From positions 1-64,000 of the forward strand of contig JARKIF010000096.1 of NCBI GenBank assembly GCA_029378245.1: a stretch of DNA of 64,000 nucleotides, written 5' to 3'. Shown here in pieces: positions 24,546-35,472 of this stretch. Position numbers and translations under genes: made by a program. Positions within the stretch are counted from its first letter, which is position 1. The number at the start of each line of letters is the position of its first letter. Source of the stretch: Roridomyces roridus (Eukaryota > Basidiomycota > Agaricomycetes > Agaricales > Mycenaceae). The notes under the pieces were generated by a model that was given only the letters and a program-made list of their open reading frames with translations, ran no database searches and was not told where the DNA came from.

Positions 24546-24658
24546 ATTATTTGCCCTCTTGTGCAAAACGGGCTTGTCGGCCTTGTTCTGAGCTCATTTG
24601 CGGCCCGTTTATGCTCGGATTCGACAAGTAGTATGTCCATTGGGCGCGGTGGAGCTGC

Positions 24659-24663
24659 CGCTG
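24659..24663. repeat. Target-site duplication, left (CGCTG)
   Basis: Five bases identical to 24966-24970, flanking the TG...CA element between them. Confidence 0.75.
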
Positions 24664-24965
24664 TGTAACAGATATTTTCTTTTTGCTTGTCTACACTCTT
24701 CCACTTACTGATGGTTTTGGCTCCCTGACTCTCGTTACCGACTCAACGAGACGGCTGCGCCGTCGCACCACATTCCCTGGCATGTAAATTAGCTCCCTGT
24801 TTTCGATTTGTACCTGTACAGTGTAGTATATAAGCGAGTTGTCTGTAGTTAGTTAGGTAGAGATTCCCGAAATACCAGACCACCTACGACACTCACTTGA
24901 TTGAACAACGATCCTCTCTGTGCCAGAACTAGCTAACCAGTGGTTGCCGCTAGCTCTCCGTCACA
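24664..24965. mobile_element. Solo LTR of an LTR retrotransposon, 302 bp
   Basis: Begins TGTAACA and ends GTCACA (5'-TG...CA-3', with TGT/ACA termini), flanked by a perfect 5-bp duplication CGCTG. It contains a TATA-like TATATAAGC near 24828, as expected of an LTR promoter. No gag or pol lies next to it, so this is the product of LTR-LTR recombination. Whether it came from a Ty3 or Ty1 type element cannot be judged from the LTR alone. Confidence 0.8.
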
Positions 24966-24970
24966 CGCTG
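24966..24970. repeat. Target-site duplication, right (CGCTG)
   Basis: Matches 24659-24663 exactly. Confidence 0.75.
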
Positions 24971-25129
24971 AGCCCAGCCATATACCCACCTAAGGGGGGA
25001 AAAATCATCACTCTTTTCAACCTCTTCTTGATCATGCCCTTACGGTCCCAGACAGAGCGATATAGGCAATTCGCGTACATATGAATGTTGACAAAAAAGT
25101 ACAGCGCTGGAAAGCTACTACTAATACCC

Positions 25130-26810
25130 TTAATTCCCGAATATCGTCGCTATCCCATCGAGCACGCTACTAGGGTCCAACGCACCAATGAAGCTCCCGA
25201 GAATGCCGGGATCGAGGCCGCCGGCAAAGTCCGTCAACGAGCTCGGGTCAAACCCACTGGGGACGACATTGCTGGGATCGAAAATGAACGAGCCCTGTGG
25301 CGGCATGTTGCTGGGATCCACCATGAATGCGCCAGTCTGCATCATGTTAGGATCGACGAGGAATGCCCCATCGGGGACGTTGTTGGGATCAACCGGCATA
25401 CTATTGCCGGGATCGGCAAAGAATGCGTTGCCCGGATCGTTCGCGGCATTGCCACTGGGATCCGCAAGGAGTGCTTGCGGGGAGCCCGAACCGGTAGCAG
25501 CGAAATTGTTGCCCAAGTTGGAAGCAGCGGAAGATTGATGACTATACGCGGACCAAATGTGTTCAACGGCTTTAAACATCGCCCAGCTCATTCTGGGAGG
25601 GGAGACGAGTGAGCCGGCTGCACCGACCAGAGAGCCGACTGGAGGTGAGTAAGAGACTGGACTCGCAGGTGAGTGCCAGCCGGCTGGAGGTGAGTGAAGG
25701 ATGGGTGAAGGTAACTGAAAGTTGGGTGGAGGAGAGTGGAAGGCAGGCGGATGTGAGAGAAAGCCGGGGGGAGATGCGTGAAAACTGGGTGTACGTGAGT
25801 GAAGGCCGAGCGGAGGTGAACCATGAGGTGAGTGCCAACTGGGGGGAGGTGAACCATGGGGTGAGTTCCAGCCGACTGTAGGCGACCTAGGAGGCGACGA
25901 GATGGCGCTGCACACGTTCTTCACGGCCCGCTCCCAATCGTCCGGGAGACTCCACGACGCCGAGCCATCGCCGCATACGGCGTAATACATGCCTTCCTCG
26001 TGGGGATTCAGGGATATGTACTGTCACTAGTGTTAAGAGTCGGAAAAATACCAAGAAACTGGCCAACGCACTGCGATCCCCTCACGCTTCCGAATTAATT
26101 CGTTTACTGCAGGATAGTGCCTCAATCCTTCGAATATTCTGACCCCATCTTCGAAGAGCACGACGAATGAGCCGTGAACGCCGAGTGCGACGCACGTTGG
26201 TCGGCCCAAGTTCATCCGCCCCTTGATGCTGGCCTTGAGGTCTCTCGGGAGATGCTGCCAACTGTACCCATGGGGCGAGAACGTAAAGTAGCTCGCGTTG
26301 GGTCCAAAGACGGTCTGGCTCGTATGTTGTCGAGAATGTGCGTTTTTGCGGATGAATTCGACGAGTTCAGTGTACTGCGGGCCAAGGGATGATGCTACGC
26401 AAGATCAGGTGGTGAACGAGCGGTGAAAGGCAAGACTACCGTCGTAACGATCCTCCCCTTGCACTGTATGCCACCAGATGCTGAACATCCCAGGTTCCAT
26501 GGGAAACTGCGTCCAGGACGAGAACCGCACAAGCCAATCACTTGAAACGCACGGCGACATCGTAGGGGAGTCTGTTTGCTTGAGGATGATCCTTGTTCTC
26601 AAGGATGAACCGCAGTCGTTCCGGGAGCGTGTTGTTGATGCTCCTGGACGCAGGACGGTGAGTATGCGTGTCCTCCGATAACGTGTCGGACCGACCATGC
26701 CCTGCAACGGAGTGGGTATTGAGCTGAGGAGGACGATTGCGGACTGACCATTTCTCATTGATCCTGAAGAAGAATGCGCCGTTTGGGCCAAAAGAGAATT
26801 GGTAGTCCAT
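25130..26810 (-). CDS. Uncharacterised conserved fungal protein, copy B, about 479 aa, with expanded tail
   Basis: Paralogue of the gene at 13088. Exons on the minus strand: 26810-26749, 26701-26696 (6 nt), 26643-26553, 26506-26440, 26394-26072 and 26020-25130. They close in frame (480 codons with stop). Conserved blocks are MDYQFSFGPNGAFFF, DHPQANRLPYDVAFPMEPG, TVFGPNASYFTFSPHGYSW, TCVALGVHGSFVVLFEDG and GDGSASWSLPDDW. The tail is far longer than in copy A. It has a Pro/Ser/His-rich stretch of units such as WHSPHGSPP and FHSPPPNF, then many D-P-x-N units (ADPGN, VDPNN, VDPSN, FDPSN). It ends in the shared GALDPSS and ATIFGN terminus. It is convergent with STAND3 and 165 bp from the solo LTR. 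Function is unknown; no lesion seen. Confidence 0.78.
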
Positions 26811-27610
26811 GGAAGGAGGCTAAGAAGCTGTCGACATTGTTCCTGGCGGTGGTTGCACCCGTGCCCGACGTGCGATAGGATGGATTAAAATAAGGCGGGC
26901 GTCTATGGAGTGCAGCAGACGGAGAGTAAGAGAAGCCCATCAATTTTGATCTCTTGACCCACTCCCGCCCTACCCCCTGATTTAGAACAGGTCGATATGC
27001 ACCGGACTCAGAGCTAGGTACCAAGGGAAATCGGTAGACGAATGTCCCGGGCGGTCTATTACATTTCAATTGCGCTGATGGAGGGCCCCGTGTTCGTCAT
27101 CGTTCTCCGGAGTCTCTGCACCTCATTTCTTCCACCGGACACCGTGTGGCATTCACGACGATACTGGCGACACACACAAATCCTGTTATTTTGGTGTTTA
27201 TTCCGACGCTCGCAATGAATCGCTTGTGCATAAATCTGCCTTCGTCAAGTCGGGGATTCCGCAAATATGCGTTGACTGTTTCTGATGACGAACCATTCAT
27301 TATTTCTCCGGCATCGACGTCGTTCGTGGTTCATTTTCATGCTTGACAATGCGACCCCCAATTCTCAAGCGACGAACCTCGATGATGACAAGTCTTGGAC
27401 GCTCGCTTCATGATCAACTTCCGTCGTCCAGGATTTTCAAACCTCGAGCACGGTCGCTGTTTGTCAAGCCCGAATCGGCACGCCGTCGAATTTAAGAACC
27501 TATAACGGGATGACGCCTCAGCGGACCTCGGGCTTGCCTCGGGCTGCCAATAAGTATCGTTTATTTAAACCTATGGCCTGCGACTATCTTGTAGGTTCCC
27601 ACTCAGAAAC
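26811..27610. other. Intergenic region, gene B to transporter
   Basis: Divergent promoter space of 800 bp. I see no gene, repeat or element in it. Confidence 0.4.
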
Positions 27611-29682
27611 ATGAGCGAAAGTGAAGACAAGACCACGGAGCTCACCCCGACTGACCTCGCTCTCGATTTAGAGGGTCGTCACAGTGTCGCCGAGACAATA
27701 ATTGGCAAGGAAGAAGACCAGAAATCGCCTCTCCCACTCACACTGGCTCCTGATGATCCAGAGAGTATGTTTGGTTCTCCCATCTTGAGGCTGGACTTGA
27801 CGTGATATCACAGATCCTAGAAATTGGACTCCCAGAAAGAAGATTGTGAGTAATTCCCTCTGGATTAAATACTCGGGCTCAGAGAGAATGCAGATGGTCA
27901 CTTTTGTGCTTTGCGTGTCCGTCTTGACATTGACTTATTCCTCCACCGCCTACGTTCGTCGATGCACACTGTTAACGCCCCCAGCTTACGATCGACAGGT
28001 TGCGAGCCTTCCGGCGTTGATGAATCGCTACCATATATCTCAAGAGGGTTCGTGTGTATTGCATTGCATCGACGCGGACACTCACTCGCAAACAGTCGCT
28101 ATTCTGGGCGTCACGCTTACAGTGTAAGCTCAGATTCATTCGGCTGCTTCTTGACCATGACACGTTTTTTAGACTTGGATTCGCAGCGGGGCCGTTGCTG
28201 TGGGCACCTGCCTCCGAGATCTATGGGCGGAGAGCGGTGTATGTCTTCACTGGGATATTTTACAGCAGTATGTCTCCTCCGTCGTCTCTGTCGACTCGTT
28301 TTCACTCGTCGAAGTTTTCAGCTGGGGGGCTGCCGTTTCAAACAACGCCGCAAGCATGCTCATCTTCCGGTTCTTGATTGGCTTCTTCGGGAGCAGCACG
28401 ATTAACAATGTGCCCGCTTCTCTGGGAGATTACACGACGCCGGCGGAAAGAGGGGTCTATTCGATTTGCTGTGCGTACACTGCACTCCATTGTCTTGAAT
28501 TCAAAGTCACCTTTACCGCAGATGCGCTCATGGCGTTTGGAGGACCCAGTATTGGGCCACTAATATCCGCATTTATTCAACATGATACTGGGTTTCGGTG
28601 CGTGCACTGGTCTGTCAACGACCATATTGACCTCAATCTGCATCTAGATGGAATCTCCGTGTTATGGCTATTTTTTTCGACGGTCCTCAGCATCGCGGTC
28701 GCTTTTCTTCCTGAAACTCACGGACCGACATTGCTCAAACGGCGGGTGGCTCGAGAGGGGAAAGCGCCACCGCCGCTGACTCTACGCATGATTGCCACCG
28801 TTTTCAAGACCGCTCTTGCTCGGCCTATCATATATCTGTTCACAGAGCCCGTGGTCATGCTCGTTTCCATATACCTCAGTGTCTTGTATGGAATTCTGTA
28901 GGGATTCTTCGAGGTACGTGTCTCTACCCGATCAAAGCCCAGCCCAACTCTCGTCATTCAGGCGTTCACTGTGGTGTACCTCGAGATTCGCGGATTCTCG
29001 AGCACCTCGTATGGATTGACGTATATCAGTCTTGGCTTGGGATCTCTTTTTGCATGCGTACTCCTTGCAACAGTCGGTCGTGAGTGAATCTACTGCACAG
29101 TTATTCATCCTCGCTAACCGGAAAAGAAAAACTGTACTTGAAAGCGCCAAGGCTGATGCTGAAAGGGGCTGGGCCACTCAACCCGAGGCCCGGCTGGCAT
29201 TAGCATACTATGGATCAATCCTCTGTCCCATGTTAGTCCCTCCAAACAACCTCGTGTCATTGCTCTGACTGTTGCTACGTAGCTCTTTATTCATCTTTGC
29301 GTGGACTGCCCCGTTCAATAACGTTCATTGGATTGCTCCTTGCATCGCTGAAATGCTGTTTGCGATCAGCGTGATGCTCATTTTCACCGGATTCGTGAGC
29401 GAGATTTCCTTTTCCTCGGTTTTTTACTCATATGCTGTTGGCAAGATCCCATACTTGATAGACTGTTATTTGCAAACTGCAGCTAGCGCTCTGGCCGCGG
29501 GAATGGCAAGTCGTGCAATCTTTGGCGGCGTATTCCCCTTGTTTTCTGTGCAGATGTACCACAAGCTTACTGTCCAGGGTGCCGCATCCCTTCTCGCCGG
29601 AATTGCTTGCATTCTCGCGCCCATACCGTTAGCTTATGGACCCCGCATTCGGAGTCGGAGTATATACGCCGTGACTACGTAG
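27611..29682 (+). pseudogene. Major facilitator superfamily transporter (DHA1-like), two disabling lesions
   Basis: At least eleven exons can be followed. The acidic N-terminus joins NPRNWTPRK, the usual pre-TM1 motif of fungal drug/polyamine-type MFS porters. Next come FVLCVSVLTLTYSSTAY, LGFAAGPLLWAPASEIYGRR (motif A region), FRFLIGFFGSS, FGGPSIGPLISAF, FLPETHGPTLLKRR and, near the C-terminus, YLIDCYLQTAASALAA. A run of 7 T at 28671-28677 shifts the frame between WNLRVMAIF and the following TVLSIAVAFLPE; six T would keep it. A TAG at 28899-28901 interrupts LYGIL-GFFEAF, where Tyr is usual. The remaining exons and splice sites are intact, so decay is recent. Related proteins export drugs, polyamines or secondary metabolites at the plasma membrane. 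Confidence 0.8.
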
Positions 29683-29777
29683 TTTATCCGTAGTCGCCTA
29701 GTCACATATGTTCACTTCTCCGGTGCATTATAATTTATTCAGTATCAACGAACCCGTTCATGATTCGTGAGAAATAT

Positions 29778-31725
29778 TCAATCATCAATGCCCACAGGGA
29801 AATCGAATACACCCGTTGGGTCAAGCGACTTTTTGAGCGCGAGCAACCGAGGATAGTGCGAGCCATAGTACCGTTGTTTGACTGCAACTTTTTTCAGCAT
29901 CAAGTTTACAGGAATTCAACTTGAAGGCACGTACAATCAACAAGTTTGTCTTCCATGTAATTTGTGTAGGCGCCATAATCCCAATCTTTCGGGGAGTTGG
30001 AGGTTATTCCGTCCACCAAATCTACTGGTGCTCAGCCTCAAGCTTGTGATACCTACTTTGCCATACCATCCAAGAAAGTGAACCCGGAATCGGGATATGG
30101 CGGCGCATTGTTGAACGAGGAGGCATAGAACTGAATCGTGAACGTCGAGCTGCGGTGAGCAAACGCAGTTGCGTCTGTAGGGACCGCGTTGATCCTGGAA
30201 TTGGCCCCACCGTAGAGTTCGATTTGGAAGAACCAACTCTGGTTCAACATAGTTAGCACGTGACTGGTTGAATTTTTTTGAACATACGGTGTTGGTGGTA
30301 AAACCCTGGAACGCAACGTGACTCATGAACGCTTTGCGGGCTGCATCGTTCATGGGCGACGCCGCGGGCGTCACCAACGACTTGGCGTAGAATCTCGAGG
30401 CGCATTCAGATGTTGCATAAAAGAGAAAATGAAAAGAATCGCACGTGTCAGTATAGTCCGGCGCCGAGGAGGTATTCAGCGTGCTTCCCGCCAAAACGGT
30501 AACACTCTCGATCCAATTTCCCGGAGTGAATGTAACGCCATGCAACGGAGGCATTGCATTCAAGAACGGTGCCACGGTATCGTTCAAAAGGTTTGGATCG
30601 CCATGCCACGCGCCCGTCAGTCCCCAACTGATGTTGCCTGCAATGGCTCCTCGGGTGAGTACAATTTCTGCTCCGAATTCGGGAGACAGGTCAGGTTTGT
30701 TGGAGAATGTTTCAAAGGTGGAGAGGGCGTCGGCCGCTTGGTTGACGTTCAGCTGCCAGTTGTACTGGAATATCAGTACTGAGGCAGGTGCAGGGTACAC
30801 GGCAAGTTCGATTGCGGTCTGAAGATCAGTTGGCTTTGCTGGTTTATTGGAGGAGAAAGAACAAACCGTGATTGCGAAGCTGGGACCAGCTCCTCTCATC
30901 GCCCAAAAGAGATCGGGGTTAATATCCTTTGACGCCTTCGTTATCGTCCCATTCGCCAGAACCAACTCTGCGAAAATAAGCCAAGAGATTCAACAGGAGA
31001 ATAGACACAAACCCAGAGACAAAACATTATCCAGCGTCAGCCCCCACATCCTCGATGTAAACCCAAAACCACCATAAGAAGAATGACCGCCGATTCCAAC
31101 CTATCCTGGTCTCAGTAGTGTTGAATTTAAATCTGAGTGGGAGGAACACGCACATATGGACACGTCCCATGCGCCGTCCCGAGCCCATAGTCGTTCAAAG
31201 CGAGTGCAATATCGCCGAGACGATTCCCAGACCCGACGACTGCGGTCCTAGCTTCAGGGTTAACCGTGATGTTCGTGAAACGCGCCATATCGACGACGAG
31301 GGTGCCGTTTTCCCCTCCGAGTCCATTGGCGATATAGCTGTGCTGTAGAGTATGCAAGTTGAGTTGCATTCAACTTGTTTCAACAGTCACGCACCCCACC
31401 GCTGCGAGCAGCCACACGCAGCTTGTTCTTGTGCCCAATTTGCACGATCTCCGAGAGCTCTTGGGGCGTCGAGGGAAATACGACAGCCACAGGTTCGAGA
31501 GTGAACCGCAAATTGACTTTTTTCTTCCTCGTGAGCCTTTCGAGGGCGAAGATAGTCAACAGACTCACATGCTCTACTCGCATTCGCATACCCCGCGTCC
31601 CCGGGGAACAAAGATTGCACCCCAGGGAGCGTCAACTCGCTGCGGAGACTGTCTGCGGCGGCGTAGACTCCTACGCCAAAGACAACCGAGAGCGCGGCGG
31701 CACAAATGGTGCGCGGGACAAGCAT
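29778..31725 (-). CDS. Secreted FAD-linked oxidoreductase, AA7 / berberine-bridge-enzyme type
   Basis: Starts with a signal peptide (MLVPRTICAAALSVVFGVGVYA), then SLFPGD and ASRAFNLRFTLEPVAVVFP, the start of the PCMH-type FAD domain. RSGGHSY holds the His that binds FAD covalently, and GTCPYVGIGGHSSYGGFGF holds the Cys of the second flavin bond. A bicovalent flavin as in glucooligosaccharide oxidases is therefore expected. The substrate domain has several N-glycosylation sequons. The BBE motif ends YYGSHYPRLLALKKSLDP and TGVFDFPVG, just before the TGA at 29778. About eight introns of 45-55 nt are needed, one of them a 48-nt stop-free intron near 30820. No lesion was found. Family members oxidise oligosaccharides or modify secondary metabolites outside the cell. 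It lies 200 bp downstream of the dehydrogenase gene on the same strand. Confidence 0.85.
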
Positions 31726-31925
31726 ACTTGGGATGGTCCCATCTGGCGGCCCGCCTTCCTTTATGTACTTACAAGCGCTTCAAGCCCGACGTCAAGCAGA
31801 TGGTCTCCCGGAAATAAATGACGACGCACATCAAAGATGGAAGACGCGTTCAGGTACCGGTCCCGGTCGAAGTCGAACTATGTAGTATTCATACAAGCAG
31901 AGATGGTGATACAACGTCCAGATCC

Positions 31926-33977
31926 TTACAACCCACCGAATACGATGAGCTTCGTGTTCAAATACTCTTCAATGCCAGGCCCGCCCTCCTTCCCAAGCCC
32001 ACTCTCCTTGATACCTCCAAACGGTATGACCGCCTGACTGATGAGGCCCGTGTTGCAGCCCACCACTGTGGAGTAAATAAATCAGTATCGGAACGAAAGC
32101 GGAATACGTTGCAACGCACTGCCGACTTCAAGCTTCTCCGCAACGCGCCACACGCGCCCGATATCCCTGGAGAAGAAGTACCCAGCCAAACCAACCTCGG
32201 TGTCATTCGCCAGCTTGATGACCTCCTCCTCCGTCTCGAATTTGGTCAGCGCAGCGAGGGGTCCGAACGTCTCTTCGCGGTTGATGCGAGCCTCGGCGGG
32301 GACGTCAGTGAGAATGGTGGGGTTGAAGAATGACGAGTCGGGTACGCTCTTGCCACCAAGAAGAACCTGCGCGCCGAGCGCTACTGCGTCGTCGACGTGC
32401 TCCTGTACCTTCTTGACAGCGCGGGTGTGGATGAGCGGTCCGTGTGTGCTACAGCAGCGTCAAATAAAGTCTCAGAAAAGGAATGTAACGAACGTCTCCT
32501 TGTCCATCCCGTTCCCAATCTTGAACGCAGCAACTTTCTCGGCGAGGCGGGAGGCGAATTCAGCATAGACGGAGGAGTGGACGTAGATTCGGTTGGCGCA
32601 GACACAGGTTTGGCCTGAAGTACGGAATTTGCAGATGATGGCACCCGCAACAGCTTCGTCGATATTTGCATCGTCGAAAACGATAAACGGCGCGTTGCCT
32701 CCGGCCTCGATTGACACCCTGGAGTCCAAGTCAGTCGAGAAAGACTGGGAAGACAAACAACGGACTTTTTGAGGGTAGAGGCCGACATTGTGGCCAATAG
32801 TTTCGCGACAGCTGTCGAGCCAGTGAAGGACACCTTTTTGACAATCTTGCTCTCACACATCTCTTTGCCGACTTCGCCCACATTCTTGAGCGTGGTCACG
32901 ACGTTGATGACGCCGTCGGGGACGCCTGCGCGGCGAGCAAGCTAACACCATTTAGATGCCGTCTCTACGAAAGGGTGAATATTACCTCGACGAGGGCGAG
33001 GCAGGAGAAGGGCGTCTCCGGGGGTGGCTTAATGACCGTGGTGCATCCCGCGGCGAGGGCAGCACCGAGCTTGCGGGTTATCATCGCCGAGGGGAAGTTC
33101 CACGGTGTTAAAATAGAGCTAGCGCGTCGAATGAGATGAAGCATTTATTTATCTTCGGTGAACGCACACGACGCCTGGTGGGAGTTGAGACCCGGGGCGT
33201 GAAAGTCAAGAGGATCGGCTCACCGACGGGTTGTTTGATGGTCACGTTGCGGACGTTGGGGAAGGGGGAGGGGATGTGTGCTGTATTTGATCAGGGAGGG
33301 TCAGGCAGGCAGGGACCTACTCACTTCCATACGTGCGAACGGCTTCCTCGGCTGTATTCACGCGTCAAAACTGGAGACAATGGCAAGAGAAGCGCGGCGG
33401 ACCAAACCATTCGAGGAAAGACGCGCTGTAGGCGTTCTCGCCTTGCGCCTCGGTCAGTGTTTTTCCATTTTCGAGGGTCTACACAACGCGTCAGTGTGCG
33501 ATGAAAGGGATGCAGGGATGGCATACAATGAGTCGTGAAAGGTCGTCGTTGTGCTCTTGCATGAGCTTGAAGAACTTCATGAGGATATCATGACGTTGTT
33601 TAGCCGTCGTCTTGCTCCACTCTGGGAGGGCCTTTTCGGCGGCATCGATGGCCTCTTTCGTCTCTGCCAACCCCATCTCTGGGACTGTGCCGAGCTCCTC
33701 GAGAGTCGCAGGGTCTAAGAACCATGAATGACGCGGTGTGGGACGAAGAATGAGCGCGTACTTATGACAGAGATGGTCTCTCGGCTCTTGGCGTCGACCC
33801 ATTGACCCGCGATGAATGCCTGAACGAATGAATATCACCCGAATGGCGAGTCGAGGGCGACTCACCTGGGTCTTGATGAGTGAGGCTTCCTTGAGCCCAA
33901 ACTGCAAGTCATGTCAGTCGTTTTGTGATGCTTTGCCGATGGTAGGTCAAACAGACAGCTGCTGCCGCGCTGGACAT
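31926..33977 (-). CDS. Succinate-semialdehyde dehydrogenase-like aldehyde dehydrogenase
   Basis: Starts MSSAAAA, and a second tiny exon reads [12 protein letters not shown], followed by [23 protein letters not shown]. Aldehyde dehydrogenase landmarks are in order. [14 protein letters not shown] is the substrate/cofactor entry, [11 protein letters not shown] is the NAD(P)-binding turn, and [16 protein letters not shown] carries the general-base Glu. [11 protein letters not shown] carries the catalytic Cys, ETFGPLAAL follows, and [15 protein letters not shown] closes the protein. The wording ([17 protein letters not shown]) is typical of the SSADH branch, which oxidises succinate semialdehyde to succinate in the GABA shunt. 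The EAGGN in place of ELGGN is a small oddity. At least ten exons; all the junctions I checked keep frame. There is no clear mitochondrial leader. Confidence 0.85.
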
Positions 33978-34290
33978 TCTGCGTAGATGGATGGTGGGTA
34001 GGGTGAAGAGGGTGCGAGTGAGAAGGAGCGGTGGGAGACGCATCCACACTGTGTCCTGCTGACGCAGGTTAAGTCCAATTCGCCTCGGCTAACGGGAGCT
34101 CCGACGTCGGCCGCGATGTTCCGTGTTTCTCACACGGGGTTGACCAAACCCAACTTGAACTTGGAGGCCGTGATTCAACTCGAATATGGCAGACAAGGCT
34201 CCCCGCAGGGCCGCACTTATGAACTCGATGATAGTGGACATGTTCAAGACTGTCTTCGATAGAATACAGGACAGGGAGCTCCTCGCCAGG
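33978..34290. other. 5' flank of the dehydrogenase gene
   Basis: No gene seen. The stretch ends at the left inverted repeat of the mobile element. Confidence 0.4.
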
Positions 34291-35429
34291 CATCAGTAAA
34301 ACGGCCGGTTTGTCTTTGGCGTCTTTGGCGTCTTTGCCAAGACGTCAAAGACGCCAAAGACAAATTTCCGCCAAAGACATGTGTCTTGGGGATAGCAGGT
34401 CCACTTTGCTTTGACAAGAGAATCTGTCTTGTCAAAGACCGATTGCGGCTTATCCAGGACAGCATGTCCTTTCAAAAGACACCAATCTTAATTCAAAGAG
34501 GCACATTTTAGAGAGACGAACTTCATTCAATTTTACCTACAATACACATTATCTAAGTACACTGGATTGACAGGATGGATGAAGCGGGCAGCGGGGACTT
34601 GAATCAGATGGGTGAGGGTAAGGAAGTAGAGTAGGGACAAGAGGGGTTATGCAGGAGAGGAGTGGATGTAGGGAGCGGGCCACGAAGCTTGAAATTTTGG
34701 AACTGGAAGCCAAGCTGCCAGTACTAGAAGGCTTGCATCTTTGAGGTAATAGGACAATTCATAATGGAGGACGCGGGGGAGTATCGAGAGGGGAGGCCAA
34801 GAATGGGTGGAGCAGAACATGAGAGGGTAACTTGAGCGACTCTTGCATGGCTTGCGGCCGCACTTCGCAGCGACAGATGTGTAGCCTCTTGACAGGGCCT
34901 TCTTGAAGCGGCTTGACATGGAGCTTCGTTGGTAGGAGAACAAGAGGGTGGTGTGGCAGCCGATACTAAGAGCCAGTGGGCACCGTTGAGGACGACGAGG
35001 ACGGGTCGAGGGCGGGAGGGGAGTGGGAGAGAGAGACGTGGCAGCGTTACGTTGTCGGCTACTACCTGAGTCATCCTTCGGAATCTTTTCGGAATGTCGT
35101 CTCCGCTGATGCGAGCGGAGTTTGAATGACTTGACGACAGATCTCCGAGTTCAAGCGCTGTCTTTCAACGATCGGACGTCTTTGGTGTCTTTCTCCAACA
35201 CCATGTCTTTGGCTTCTCCAGGGAGTGGATGTCTTTTTTCGTGACTTGTAAAAGATTGGATCGGAACCAAGGGTACAATGTTGACCAAGACAATTCGGAC
35301 CAGAAAGATATCTGTCAAAGACGGACACATCCAGCTCTAAGACAAAGACGGCGAAAGACGAGTTTCAAAGACGTAAGACGACCTCCACAAGACAAAGACG
35401 CCAAAGCCAAACTGGCCGTTTTACTGATG
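34291..35429. mobile_element. Non-autonomous DNA element with terminal inverted repeats, about 1.14 kb
   Basis: The left end CATCAGTAAAACGGCC (34291-34306) is repeated inverted and exact at 35414-35429. The match continues imperfectly inwards (GGTTTG against AGTTTG, then CTTTGGCGTCTTTG on both sides). Both subterminal zones are packed with TCTTTGGCG / CAAAGACG units in both orientations (34311-34450 and 35150-35410), the kind of repeated sites that transposases bind. No transposase is encoded inside. No clear target-site duplication can be seen; only AT flanks both CAGT/ACTG ends. The superfamily (hAT-like, mariner-like or other) is left open. Confidence 0.65.
34311..34372. repeat. Left subterminal TCTTTGGCG repeat and palindrome
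   Basis: Three TCTTTGGCG-like units are followed by their inverse (CAAAGACGCCAAAGAC), so the stretch can fold into a hairpin. It is part of the element at 34291-35429. Confidence 0.65.
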
Positions 35430-35472
35430 GGGGCGAGGGCTACGATTGAAGTGGTGCTCTAGAGCAGATTTT

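Noticed and set aside
34724..35074. A 116-codon minus-strand frame inside the TIR element as a transposase or cargo gene
   Set aside because: No transposase motif, low-complexity content, no splice pattern.
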